This document shows, piece after piece, positions 11,009 to 19,052 of a DNA stretch of 64,000 nucleotides. Origin of the DNA: an uncultured Actinomycetes bacterium (GTDB taxonomy: Bacteria > Actinomycetota > Acidimicrobiia > Acidimicrobiales > RAAP-2). The notes under the pieces are model-generated. The model saw only the letters and a program-made list of their open reading frames with translations, did no database searches and was not told where the DNA came from. The DNA is taken from assembly GCA_903893745.1 (NCBI GenBank), contig CAITNF010000009.1, positions 1 through 64,000 on the forward strand, in the 5' to 3' direction. The position numbers and the translations under genes are program-made. How positions within the stretch are numbered: position 1 is the stretch's first letter; the number at the start of each line of letters is the position of its first letter.

Positions 11009-11763
11009 TGATCGCCTCCGTGCAGCAGCCGCATAATTTGACTCTTCACTTCAACGAAGTGGGGATCCGTCAGCGAGTCAAACGTGCGAGGTCGCCCCAG
11101 TGGATTCGAAATATCGGCGACCACCCGGCCGGGGCGCGGTGACATAACCAGTATGCGGTCCGATAGAAAGATTGACTCGTCGACGTCGTGGGTAATGAAG
11201 AGCACCGTACGTCCCGTTTCGCGCCACACCTGCAAGAGCCACTGCTGCATTTCGAGTCGGGTCTGTGCGTCGAGCGCACCAAAGGGCTCGTCCAGTAATA
11301 ACAGCGGTTGGTGGGTCACGAGTGTTCGCATGAACGCCACGCGCTGGCGCATGCCGCCCGAGAGAGCACTTGGGTAGTGTCGCAAGAACTCCCCCAACCC
11401 ATACTGGTGAGCCACCCGGCGCGCTTCAAGTCGGTCGTCGTTCGTCACGCGGCGAGTAAGTCGAGCCGCCATCGTGATGTTGTCCTCGACCGTGCGCCAA
11501 GGAACCAGGAGATCCTTTTGCAGCATGTAGCCCACGTGACCGGTGGCCCCGTTAATGAGACGGCCGTCGAGCTCGACTTCCCCCTGCTCGGGTTGCAAGA
11601 GCCCCGCGATCACGTTAAACAGCGTTGACTTCCCACAGCCCGACGGGCCCACAATGGCCACGAACGAGCCCGCGGCAATTTCGAGCGAGGTCGGAGCCAG
11701 GGCCACCGTATCGCCAAACACCTTTTCAACGTTGCGCAGGCGTAGCAGGATGTTCGAACTCAC
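11005..11763 (-). CDS. ABC transporter ATP-binding protein (SsuB/TauB/ThiZ-like)
   Basis: 252 residues if translation starts at GTG 11763, the first in-frame start after the upstream gene ends; this is the normal SsuB-family length. Walker A is GPSGCGKST, the signature LSGGMRQRVAF, Walker B LLLLDEPFGALD and the H-loop FITHDVDES. It energises the importer encoded by the next two genes. The longer open frame to 11922 only overlaps the LmbE gene in another frame and is rejected. The spacing from the deacetylase stop (38 bp) fits one operon. Confidence 0.93.
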   Translation of the reverse strand: MSSNILLRLRNVEKVFGDTVALAPTSLEIAAGSFVAIVGPSGCGKSTLFNVIAGLLQPEQGEVELDGRLINGATGHVGYMLQKDLLVPWRTVEDNITMAARLTRRVTNDDRLEARRVAHQYGLGEFLRHYPSALSGGMRQRVAFMRTLVTHQPLLLLDEPFGALDAQTRLEMQQWLLQVWRETGRTVLFITHDVDESIFLSDRILVMSPRPGRVVADISNPLGRPRTFDSLTDPHFVEVKSQIMRLLHGGDQ

Positions 11764-11801
11764 GGACTTAAATGTAACGCTCGCCCCACGGGGGGTTGAA
11801 T

Positions 11802-12668
11802 TTAGCGATATCCGGCGAAGAGATCGTCGACACAGCCCACTAGGCCTCGAGGATTCGTGGCGCGAACAAACCACTCGGTACGCATGACCTCGATGAACTG
11901 CTCGCGTCCCATCTTCATCCAAAACGAATCCGCAATCTGGGAGTGGTGCGCGGCCAAAGCGTCATATTTTGCCGAAGCAACGCCGTGCACATCAATAGCG
12001 GCATCAATCTCCGCGTCCGGAGTACCCATCTTGATCTCCTCACCATCAGAGGGAGTCTCTTCAACGAGTTCACTCACTATTCCATTGGCGGCATCTCGCT
12101 CAATGCGCTCGCGCTCCTCTTGCTCCCATCGTTCTCGGTAAATGGCCATGACCGAGTCAGGAATTGTATTGAAATAGACGGTGGGTTCGTAGTCGAGCAG
12201 CGCCACGGCGGCCATCGTGACGCGATGCGCCTGGATGTGATCGGGATGTCCGTAGAAACCAACTTCGTTATACGTCATTACGACCTGGGGGCGCTCTTCG
12301 GCCATGATCGCGCGAAGTCGCTCGGCCGCCACCGCAATAGGAGTCGACCAAAACGATCGTGGGTCATCGTTTTGGGGCCAACCCTTCATTCCCGAGTCGC
12401 GATAGCCGAGGCGAATCAGGCGATCGATTCCCAGTACCGCTACCGCCGCATCGAGTTCGACCGCGCGCATCGCCGCCACGTCATCTCCGTCGTGACTGTC
12501 GTGGTCGGGTTTGAGACCTTCCATCGTGTCGCCGTGCTCGCCGTTGGTGCACGTGACGAGAACCGTGCGCACTCCTTGATTGGCGAAGAGACGAAACACG
12601 CCGCCCGTTGAGCTCGCCTCATCATCGGGGTGGGCGTGAACCGCGAGAAACGTTAATTGATTAGTCAC
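11802..12668 (-). CDS. LmbE/PIG-L family N-acetylglucosaminide deacetylase-like (Mca/MshB-like), copy 1
   Basis: Metal-dependent amide hydrolase, 288 residues. The signature HAHPDDE is at 11-17 (metal ligands His13 and Asp16, catalytic Asp15) and the second metal/catalytic motif GFYGHPDH is near 150. It also has LGYRDSGMKGW, seen in mycothiol enzymes. Family members remove acyl groups from sugar amines, such as the mycothiol precursor (MshB) or mycothiol conjugates (Mca). The Mca-type lysine two residues after HPDDESS is not present (HPDDEASST here). It overlaps copy 2 by 4 bases, so the two paralogs are co-translated, upstream of the ABC importer. Confidence 0.85.
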   Translation of the reverse strand: MTNQLTFLAVHAHPDDEASSTGGVFRLFANQGVRTVLVTCTNGEHGDTMEGLKPDHDSHDGDDVAAMRAVELDAAVAVLGIDRLIRLGYRDSGMKGWPQNDDPRSFWSTPIAVAAERLRAIMAEERPQVVMTYNEVGFYGHPDHIQAHRVTMAAVALLDYEPTVYFNTIPDSVMAIYRERWEQEERERIERDAANGIVSELVEETPSDGEEIKMGTPDAEIDAAIDVHGVASAKYDALAAHHSQIADSFWMKMGREQFIEVMRTEWFVRATNPRGLVGCVDDLFAGYR

Positions 12669-13483
12669 GTGAGTCCTCCAAAGAGATCAGTGTGGTCGAG
12701 GTCAGAGGGAATGTCGATGCTCCACGCGCGTTGGTAGTACTCAGTACCAAAAATCAGCGTAAAAAGTTTGGGATCCATCGTGACGAGGTCGGCGTTGTCG
12801 ATCTGCGAACTATGCGCGGCGATAGCCGCCTGCTTTTGCGAGGTGAAACGCGAGACGTCCAACGTGGTGGCCACCAGTTCATCGGGGGTTGCGAAGTCGG
12901 CCTCGAGCACCCACGCGGGTAGGTGCAGATCGAGCGAGGTGGCCTTCGATACGAATTCGTGCATTACTCGGGCGGGCACCACTGGATAGTACAGACGCTG
13001 TACGGTGGGAGCCATCTCCAGCGCTCGTCGCGTCACCACGTTGGCCATGACGTGATCGGGGTGGCCGTAAAAACCGCGTTCGTCATAGGTCACCACCACC
13101 TGGGCATCCAGCTCAGTGAAGAGGTCGGCAAGTTCTCGAGCACACGTCTCGACGTCCGCGTTCATAAATGCAGACGGGTGTTCATTTTGCGGCCAACCCA
13201 TCATCCCGGAGTCGTCGTATCCCAACGAGAAGGTTTGCGTGAAGCCGAGGAGTTTCGCCGACTGCGCCAGCTCGTTGGCTCGAGTGTCTCGAGTGCCCTC
13301 GTCGTCGTGTTGCGGATTCGATCCGTCGCGACCCTCAGGATCAAAACCAAGTGCGCCATTGGTGCAGGTAATCAGTACCACTTCTCGACCCAGCTTGGCG
13401 TAGTGCGAACTGAGCCCACCAGTAAAGATGGCCTCATCGTCCGGGTGGGCGTGCACGCAGACCAGCGCTGACGAAGAAGTCAC
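12665..13483 (-). CDS. LmbE/PIG-L family deacetylase-like (Mca/MshB-like), copy 2
   Basis: 272 residues from GTG 13483. It has HAHPDDE at 11-17, GYDDSGMMGWPQNEHPS near 89-105 and GFYGHPDH near 142, all collinear with copy 1, so the pair arose by tandem duplication. The GTG follows a TAGTCT box by 6 nt, which makes it the likely first, leaderless gene of the run down to 7372. A TTG one codon earlier is an alternative start. Mycothiol metabolism is the best known role of this family in actinobacteria, but the genomic setting (importer, ribokinase, nucleosidase) could mean another amide-containing glycoside. Confidence 0.85.
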   Translation of the reverse strand: MTSSSALVCVHAHPDDEAIFTGGLSSHYAKLGREVVLITCTNGALGFDPEGRDGSNPQHDDEGTRDTRANELAQSAKLLGFTQTFSLGYDDSGMMGWPQNEHPSAFMNADVETCARELADLFTELDAQVVVTYDERGFYGHPDHVMANVVTRRALEMAPTVQRLYYPVVPARVMHEFVSKATSLDLHLPAWVLEADFATPDELVATTLDVSRFTSQKQAAIAAHSSQIDNADLVTMDPKLFTLIFGTEYYQRAWSIDIPSDLDHTDLFGGLT

Positions 13484-13489
13484 CAAACG

Positions 13490-13495
13490 AGACTA
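13490..13495 (-). promoter_or_regulatory. -10 box of a probable leaderless promoter for the LmbE-ABC-nucleosidase run
   Basis: TAGTCT on the minus strand is followed by 6 nt and GTG 13483. It overlaps the stop codon of the transporter gene upstream, so the run could be transcribed both from here and by read-through. Confidence 0.45.
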
Positions 13496-15073
13496 GGAGG
13501 TTGCCATCTGCACGATGCGCACAATCAAAAGGACCCCCGCGACCACCAAATACGTACCCACCGAGCGCAGCAGCACTCGACGAGCCCTCGAGGTCGGTGG
13601 GGGCGCCAACAGCGTGAGCCGCGGAGTGCGCCAGTCTCGCTTATCGATTTCGTACTGCTCGGGCGGGGCCGCACGTCGAAGTCCTATGGGCAGCCCCACG
13701 ACGAGCCCCACTCCGACAATCGCGGCCAAGATACCGAGGAGCGAGAGTACGTGGACTCCCGAAAAGAGTGTGGACGCCATCATGGTGATGGAGAGCACCA
13801 CCAGGATTGACACGATGATCGTGGCTAGCGCGTTGAGCCACCGACTATTGACCCAAGGTCCCAGCACCGCTCGATCGTTACAGAGCAACAGCACGAAGAT
13901 GGTCGTGCTCGGCAGCATTAATCCGCACATTGCCTGAACCGCCAAGGTGATAAGTCCGAGCGGCGCACCGGGTATGAGGGTGACGACGCCCGCCACCACC
14001 AGCAGCCCCGCGAATCCACCGAAAAAACCCTTGGCGTCGCGCAAGCGAGCGTTGAGGGACTGACGCGAACCAGCGAGGTCACCAATCGCGTACGAACTCG
14101 CGAGCGTCACCGCGGCGGCACCGATGATGGAAGCGTTTAAGAGCAAAATTGCAAAGATTGTTCCGGATCCGTGGCCCACGTACTTACCGAGACCCCGCGC
14201 AACGTCCAGCGCGTTCGTGTACGAGTTGGTGGTGCCGTGACCAGCCAGGCCCGCAGCACTCGCGGCGATAAGGGCCGACGCACCGAGTACGACAATCACC
14301 GATCCAATGATGGTGTCAACCCGCTCGTAGTTCAGCCAGCGCGGCGTAATGCGTTTGTCGACAATATTGGACTGTTGAAAGTAAAGCTGCCACGGGGCCA
14401 CCGTCGTGCCGATGATGGAAATAATCAAGAGCACCGCACCAGAACTGGCACCACCACGAATTCTCGGCACAACCGCGTGCGAAAGAGCGCTCGAGTAGTG
14501 CGGGTGCGTCACGAGTAGCAGGGGCACAATAAAAAGATTGATAGCGACGAAGAGCATCATGAAGCGCTCCCATCGTTGGAAGGATCCCGACGCCGTTACC
14601 AAGAACAGCACTACGACCGCCACCGGTACCGAGAGATAGGGGCTCACTCCTAAGTAACGCATTGAGAGTGAAATTCCGATGAACTCGGTAATGATGATGA
14701 GAAAGTTGAGAACCAAGATTGAGCCAATGGATACGTTGCCCCAAAATCGTCCGAATCGTTCGCGGATGAGGCGCCCGTGTCCAACGCCCGACACGGCGCC
14801 CAGTCGGGCCACCATCTCTTGATTGATAATCAACACCGGAATCAAGAGGGGCAGCGTCCACAGCAGCGAGTAGCCAAAGTTTTGACCCGCCTGGGCGTAG
14901 GTGGAAACACCGCCGGCGTCATTGTCGCCGACCATCACGATGAGACCAGGACCAATAATTGCAATCAGCGTAAGGAAGCGGGCGCGCAGGCCGCGACGAG
15001 TGGCGACGTCGGGCGCCTTAATAGTGCCAAAGGCACCACGTATCTGCTGATTCTGGGGCTGTTCGCTCGGCAC
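13493..15073 (-). CDS. NRAMP-related divalent metal transporter (NRMT-like, altered metal-site motifs)
   Basis: A 526-residue polytopic membrane protein with about 11 hydrophobic segments and NRAMP/MntH-type organisation. In classical NRAMPs the metal site uses DPGN in TM1 and a methionine in TM6 (MPHN). Here TM1 reads GDNDAGG (49-55) and TM6 reads TTVAPWQL (223-230), so the methionine that selects transition metals is replaced by Ala226. NRAMP-related Mg2+ transporters are known to lack this methionine, so hard-metal (Mg2+) transport is likely but inferred. An AAAGGAGG site precedes the ATG. It lies downstream of an MgtE-like gene and a 183-bp leader. Confidence 0.85.
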   Translation of the reverse strand: MPSEQPQNQQIRGAFGTIKAPDVATRRGLRARFLTLIAIIGPGLIVMVGDNDAGGVSTYAQAGQNFGYSLLWTLPLLIPVLIINQEMVARLGAVSGVGHGRLIRERFGRFWGNVSIGSILVLNFLIIITEFIGISLSMRYLGVSPYLSVPVAVVVLFLVTASGSFQRWERFMMLFVAINLFIVPLLLVTHPHYSSALSHAVVPRIRGGASSGAVLLIISIIGTTVAPWQLYFQQSNIVDKRITPRWLNYERVDTIIGSVIVVLGASALIAASAAGLAGHGTTNSYTNALDVARGLGKYVGHGSGTIFAILLLNASIIGAAAVTLASSYAIGDLAGSRQSLNARLRDAKGFFGGFAGLLVVAGVVTLIPGAPLGLITLAVQAMCGLMLPSTTIFVLLLCNDRAVLGPWVNSRWLNALATIIVSILVVLSITMMASTLFSGVHVLSLLGILAAIVGVGLVVGLPIGLRRAAPPEQYEIDKRDWRTPRLTLLAPPPTSRARRVLLRSVGTYLVVAGVLLIVRIVQMATS

Positions 15074-15256
15074 ACTCCACCTCCTTTCGTTTCGTTGTGG
15101 TCGTTGGGCGAAACAACCACGCGAAACCAGGAAGTGGCCTAGGGGGCTACTGGTGTGGCTACGCGGGGTCGCGTCAGAACGGGACTCTCGGTACGGCTGG
15201 TACTAGGGGGTTTCAGAAAGTCCCCCTTAGAACGTGACCCTGGGCAAAGCGGCGCA
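15074..15256 (-). promoter_or_regulatory. Hairpin-rich 183-nt leader/intergenic region upstream of the NRAMP-related gene
   Basis: Read on the minus strand it has four consecutive potential stem-loops: 15207-15231 (GGGGG/CCCCC plus inner TTT/AAA), 15160-15173 (ACGCG-ACCC-CGCGT), about 15126-15152 (CC-AGT-x-GCC with its complement) and 15097-15120 (GTGGT-x-GTT with AAC-x-ACCAC). The ribosome-binding site of the transporter follows at 15079-15086. The first hairpin could be the terminator of the MgtE-like gene, though no U-tract follows it. The rest may be a metal-responsive leader. It does not match any riboswitch consensus I can recall. Confidence 0.35.
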
Positions 15257-16516
15257 TTATTCCTCCACCGCACTCATGCCGAACTCGCGGCGCCAGCCCT
15301 GGGGCAAAAGCTCCTCGAGTAAGTCGTCGACCGTGACCACACCAATCATCTGCCCGTGCGCCTCATCGAGCACGGGCAGGAGGGTCAGATTGAAGTCGCT
15401 CATCACCCGCGCCACTCGGTGCAGGTCCCAGTGCGGGTGCACGTGCGTGAGATGAGTACGAGCAACGCTCAGCGCCAACTCGTCACCGTTGGCCCGAAGT
15501 AGCGCCGCGAGTGAAGAAGTACCCACTGGCTGTCCCTGCTCGTCCACGATGAAGACCGAGTGCAACGACTCGGCGGGCACCTTCGAGGTTCGCACCACGT
15601 CCAGCGCGTCGTGCACCGTGGCAGTGGCCGCGACCGCAACGAAGTCGGGATTCATCATGCCCCCGGCGGTGTCGGCGTTGTAGGTCAACAGATTGAGAAC
15701 CTTGGCCTGATGTTCGGCGGGCAGCTGTTCGAGAATTGGAAGTCGTCGCTCTTGGTCAAACTCGTTAATGAGGTCAGCGGCGTTGTCGGGCTCCATGCGC
15801 GCCAGCAGACGAGCGGCCTCGACGTCCGTGCGAGCTTCGAGGAACTCCAACTGGTGCGTGGTATCGAGTTCCTCAAAGACGTCGGCCTCGAGTTCTCGAT
15901 CGAGTCCAACTGCCTTGATTATCTCTTCACCCTCTTCGTGACTCGCCTGTTCTACGAGGTCCGCAATCTGTGCGGGGTGCAGCTTCGCGAGTTTGCGGTA
16001 GGGAATTCGCAGACGCGCCGTCGGCACGTGACCAACAAACGGTTCGATGGACGCAAAGTCCACAATGGCGTCGGTCTTGACGCGTTGACCAACAGTTGGC
16101 CCCAGCACTCGTCGCACGAACGACCGTCGACCGGGATCAACGCCGACCACTTCCCATCGACCTTCCATCTGGGCAATTTCAATCTCGTTGGCAATGATGA
16201 TGCGCCCTCGGACCAGGTTGATTAAGTGTCGAGCCAGGAGGTCTTCGGCGAGCAGTAACTCACCCGGACGGCGCTCGAACCGGCGCAGGTCCACCCGTCG
16301 GCCCTCGAAGGTCATCCGACCTTGGGCCAGCCCCCCAATCTTTCGAATAGGAACGAAGAGATTTCTGCCCTCAATGCGAATCACGACACCCACGATGGGC
16401 GGGTGCGCGTCGTCGCCGAGTCGCGCGACCAAGTCTTGGACGCGACCAATCCGGTCACCGTCCGCATCAAAGATGGGGCGGCGCAGGAACGTGGAGAGGT
16501 GAAGGATTTCAGTCAT
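15257..16516 (-). CDS. MgtE N-domain/CBS-domain protein with PRC-barrel-like N-terminus (no channel domain)
   Basis: 419 residues from ATG 16516, which directly precedes the PRC-barrel-like start (LHLSTFLRRPIFDADGDRIG). The order is a PRC-barrel-like region (about 5-150), an MgtE-type superhelical N domain (about 190-290, rich in EELDTTHQLEFL-type helices), then a CBS pair (about 290-415, starting at YNADTAGGMM). The five-helix Mg2+ channel domain of true MgtE is absent, so it cannot transport by itself. In MgtE the N and CBS domains sense cytosolic Mg2+, so a sensory or gating partner for the adjacent NRAMP-related transporter is the natural reading. Confidence 0.85.
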   Translation of the reverse strand: MTEILHLSTFLRRPIFDADGDRIGRVQDLVARLGDDAHPPIVGVVIRIEGRNLFVPIRKIGGLAQGRMTFEGRRVDLRRFERRPGELLLAEDLLARHLINLVRGRIIIANEIEIAQMEGRWEVVGVDPGRRSFVRRVLGPTVGQRVKTDAIVDFASIEPFVGHVPTARLRIPYRKLAKLHPAQIADLVEQASHEEGEEIIKAVGLDRELEADVFEELDTTHQLEFLEARTDVEAARLLARMEPDNAADLINEFDQERRLPILEQLPAEHQAKVLNLLTYNADTAGGMMNPDFVAVAATATVHDALDVVRTSKVPAESLHSVFIVDEQGQPVGTSSLAALLRANGDELALSVARTHLTHVHPHWDLHRVARVMSDFNLTLLPVLDEAHGQMIGVVTVDDLLEELLPQGWRREFGMSAVEE

Positions 16517-16538
16517 ACCGTGCCGTAAGGACCACTCA

Positions 16539-16544
16539 AGGCTA
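16539..16544 (-). promoter_or_regulatory. -10 box upstream of the MgtE-like gene
   Basis: TAGCCT on the minus strand, 22 nt before ATG 16516. A transcript starting about 7 nt later would have a leader of only about 15 nt without a clear ribosome-binding site, which supports 16516 rather than the longer frame to 16561. Confidence 0.35.
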
Positions 16545-16609
16545 CCCCCCAGAGGCCCCACGCGCCCATTGCCAGTGGTGGGACTGTCGAGAGCCGTTCG
16601 AGCCGAGGC

Positions 16610-17635
16610 TCAGCGCGAAGGACGAAACGACGCCAACACCTCGGCCACGTACGTCACGTCGTCGTCACTGATCTGCGCGTGGGTCACGAAGCGCACTCGT
16701 CGTGGGGCCACGGTGCCGCCCTCAACCCCCCGCGCCGCTAATTCCTCAATAATCTGTCGGGCCTGCGGGTGATTGAACGCCACGATGTTGGTGCGACAAC
16801 TACTCGGGTCATACCCCGACTCGGGGAAGGCACTCGCAAAGAGCTCGGCGAGGGCCCGGGCGCGAACGTGATCCTCAGCGAGTCGTTCGATCATCGTGTC
16901 CAGCGCGACGATACCCGCGGCCGCCAGGATGCCCGCTTGACGCATCGCGCCACCCAGGCGCTTGCGTTCCACCCGCGCTGCTTCCATCAACGTCGCCGAG
17001 CCCGCTAAGAGTGATCCAACTGGAGCACACAATCCCTTCGACAGACAGGTCATCACGGTGGTGACGTTTTGGGTGTAGTCGGCCGCTGGCGTACCCGTCG
17101 CAATAACGGCGTTAAAGAGTCGCGCGCCATCCATGTGGATTGGTCGATCACCAATCGCTCTCGCGAGTCGACGAAGTTCGTCAACGTCCCACGGAGTGCC
17201 GCCCGAGGGCATGTGCGTGTTCTCGAGAGCAATCATCGAGACGTGGGCTTGATGATCAAACTCCGCGTCGATTCGCTCCACTACGGCGTCGAGTGGCAGT
17301 GACCCTGACGAGTCGTCGACGGTGGCGAACTGCACCGACGAGTTGCGAGCCGACGCACCCATTTCGTAGCTCACCACGTGTTGGTCGCGACCCGCGATGA
17401 TGACGTCACCGGGCTGGGTCAGTACGCGAACCGCAATTTGATTCGCCATCACTCCCGACGGAACGAAGACGGCAGCAGGCTTACCTACCAGTTGGGCGTA
17501 GCGCGCTTCCAGGGCGCTCACCGTCGGGTCTTCGCCGTACCCGTCGTCACCCACAATCGCGTCGGCCATCGCGGCACGCATCGCTGGCGTGGGCTGGGTC
17601 ACGGTGTCACTACGTAAATCAACGCGTCGGGTCAT
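16610..17635 (-). CDS. ltaE: Low-specificity L-threonine aldolase
   Basis: PLP enzyme splitting threonine/allo-threonine to glycine and acetaldehyde. 341 residues; N-terminal [18 protein letters not shown] and DDGYGEDPT are hallmark segments. The PLP lysine lies in [12 protein letters not shown] near 198, with [10 protein letters not shown] (PLP-binding Asp/Arg) near 170. The ATG is 6 nt behind a TAGCCT box, with no ribosome-binding site, so it is probably leaderless. It is divergent from the thioesterase gene, the two promoters sharing a 36-bp gap. Confidence 0.95.
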   Translation of the reverse strand: MTRRVDLRSDTVTQPTPAMRAAMADAIVGDDGYGEDPTVSALEARYAQLVGKPAAVFVPSGVMANQIAVRVLTQPGDVIIAGRDQHVVSYEMGASARNSSVQFATVDDSSGSLPLDAVVERIDAEFDHQAHVSMIALENTHMPSGGTPWDVDELRRLARAIGDRPIHMDGARLFNAVIATGTPAADYTQNVTTVMTCLSKGLCAPVGSLLAGSATLMEAARVERKRLGGAMRQAGILAAAGIVALDTMIERLAEDHVRARALAELFASAFPESGYDPSSCRTNIVAFNHPQARQIIEELAARGVEGGTVAPRRVRFVTHAQISDDDVTYVAEVLASFRPSR

Positions 17636-17641
17636 GGAACG

Positions 17642-17647
17642 AGGCTA
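17642..17647 (-). promoter_or_regulatory. -10 box, leaderless promoter of the threonine aldolase gene
   Basis: TAGCCT on the minus strand, then 6 nt, then ATG 17635. It faces away from the divergent box at 17660. Confidence 0.5.
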
Positions 17648-17659
17648 CCGGCTCACTCG

Positions 17660-17665
17660 TAGACT
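17660..17665 (+). promoter_or_regulatory. -10 box, leaderless promoter of the hotdog thioesterase gene
   Basis: TAGACT, 6 nt, then GTG 17672, with no ribosome-binding site. Only 12 bp separate it from the opposite-strand -10 box, so the two promoters cannot easily be occupied by polymerase at once. Confidence 0.5.
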
Positions 17666-17671
17666 GATCGA

Positions 17672-18085
17672 GTGAGTAAAAATATTTTGGACCACGACCT
17701 CAATAACGATGACGTCCATCGTCAGTTAGGGATTGAAGTCGTTGAGGTCAGTCCCGAGAAGGTCGTCCTGCGGGTCGAAGTAGGTCCCAAAGTGCACCAG
17801 CCCTTTGGAATTCTGCACGGAGGAGTCTCCGCGTTACTCGCCGAAAGTGCCGCGTCCATTGGTGGCGCCGTCAGTGTGGACGAGGGCTCCATCGTGGTCG
17901 GCACCGAGCTCAACTGCTCGCACCTTCGCTCCATGTCGAGTGGCACCTTGACCGCGACGGCCACGCCAATCCGCAAGGGTCGAACGGTCCACGTATGGGC
18001 TATCGATCTGACCGACGAGCGCAACCGCATGATCTGTGTGGCGCGGTGCACGCTCCAGGTGGTGAAGGCACCTCCACCGGCCTAA
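17672..18085 (+). CDS. PaaI-type hotdog-fold acyl-CoA thioesterase
   Basis: 137 residues, a single hotdog domain. The conserved [18 protein letters not shown] is at 45-62, with His49-Gly-Gly and the general-base Glu58 region typical of PaaI/DHNA-CoA thioesterases. It hydrolyses an acyl-CoA; possible substrates are phenylacetyl-type CoAs or 1,4-dihydroxy-2-naphthoyl-CoA of menaquinone synthesis, which cannot be separated from sequence alone. It is followed by a KAS III gene after 46 bp, with its own TAGACT box between. Confidence 0.88.
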   Translation: MSKNILDHDLNNDDVHRQLGIEVVEVSPEKVVLRVEVGPKVHQPFGILHGGVSALLAESAASIGGAVSVDEGSIVVGTELNCSHLRSMSSGTLTATATPIRKGRTVHVWAIDLTDERNRMICVARCTLQVVKAPPPA

Positions 18086-18095
18086 GCGCACGTCC

Positions 18096-18101
18096 TAGAC
18101 T
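18096..18101 (+). promoter_or_regulatory. -10 box upstream of the KAS III gene
   Basis: TAGACT, 30 nt before ATG 18132, followed by an AAGGG ribosome-binding site at about 18121-18125; this gene therefore has a conventional short leader. Confidence 0.4.
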
Positions 18102-18131
18102 TTCAATGGATTACCAGCGAAAGGGCTGACC

Positions 18132-19052
18132 ATGGGTGTTCGTTTTAAGGGGTGGGGAACGGCCTTGCCGGACCGCATTGTCACCAACGACGAACTCTCC
18201 AAGACTCTCGACACCACGAACGAGTGGATTATCGAGCGCACCGGCATTAAAGAACGTCGAATTGGCGGCTCGGCGCTGACGCTGGGCACCCTGGCTGGGC
18301 AGCGAGCACTCGAGGACGCGGGCTACGGCCTCGACGATATTGACTTCTTAGTCCTCGCGACCACCACACCCGATCGCATCACGCCAGCCACCGCCCCCAT
18401 GATTGCGAACGCCATGGGACTGCACTGTCCCGCGATGGATCTGAACGCCGCCTGCAGTGGCTTTATGTACGCCGTACGCACGGCGTACGGACTACTCGAG
18501 ACGGGTCAGAAACGAATCCTCGTGATTGGCGCCGAGCACCTCTCACGGTGGGTCGACTGGAACGACCGGACCATGGCCGTGCTGCTCGCCGACGGGGCCG
18601 GTGCCACCGTGCTCGAGTACGACCCTGACGGCACCGACTTACTCTCGTTCTCACTCGGAGCCGATGGTTCGGCCGCGGACCTCTTGACCTGCGAGCACGA
18701 CGGCTTCTTCCAAATGGATGGTAAGGAAGTCTTTCGACGGGCCGTTCGCGTGGTCGTAAGTTCCGCCGAGGCGGCAATGGCCGAAGCGGGCGTCACGGCC
18801 GACCAGATTGCCCTCGTCATTCCCCACCAGGCCAATCTGCGAATTATCCAAGCCGCCACGCAGCGACTGGGTATTGACATGGAGCGTGCGGTCATCGTGC
18901 TCGATCGCTACGGCAACACCTCGAGTGCCTCCATTCCGCTGGCTTTCTTCGACGCACGAGAGAACGGACGAGTGAAGGCCGGTGAGTACGCACTGATGAC
19001 CGGCTTTGGCGCGGGTATGACCTGGGCCTCGGCTATCGTGCAGTGGTCATGA
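18132..19052 (+). CDS. fabH: Beta-ketoacyl-ACP synthase III
   Basis: Starts fatty acid synthesis by condensing an acyl-CoA with malonyl-ACP. 306 residues. The catalytic triad is visible: Cys108 in LNAACSGF, His in IPHQANLRI near 233, and Asn in YGNTSSAS near 263; the C-terminal GFGAGMTW loop is present. It is slightly shorter than E. coli FabH (317). Stop and next start overlap (ATGA), so it is coupled to the nucleotidyltransferase gene, an unusual partner. A KAS III-like enzyme of a secondary pathway is possible, but the motifs are fully FabH-like. Confidence 0.92.
   Translation: MGVRFKGWGTALPDRIVTNDELSKTLDTTNEWIIERTGIKERRIGGSALTLGTLAGQRALEDAGYGLDDIDFLVLATTTPDRITPATAPMIANAMGLHCPAMDLNAACSGFMYAVRTAYGLLETGQKRILVIGAEHLSRWVDWNDRTMAVLLADGAGATVLEYDPDGTDLLSFSLGADGSAADLLTCEHDGFFQMDGKEVFRRAVRVVVSSAEAAMAEAGVTADQIALVIPHQANLRIIQAATQRLGIDMERAVIVLDRYGNTSSASIPLAFFDARENGRVKAGEYALMTGFGAGMTWASAIVQWS

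Noticed and set aside
11005-11922. ABC ATPase start at 11922
   Set aside because: The first ~50 residues overlap the LmbE gene in another frame and show no ABC similarity.
14316-14861. 181-codon minus-strand frame inside the transporter gene
   Set aside because: Same-strand shadow frame of the NRAMP-related gene with no domain.
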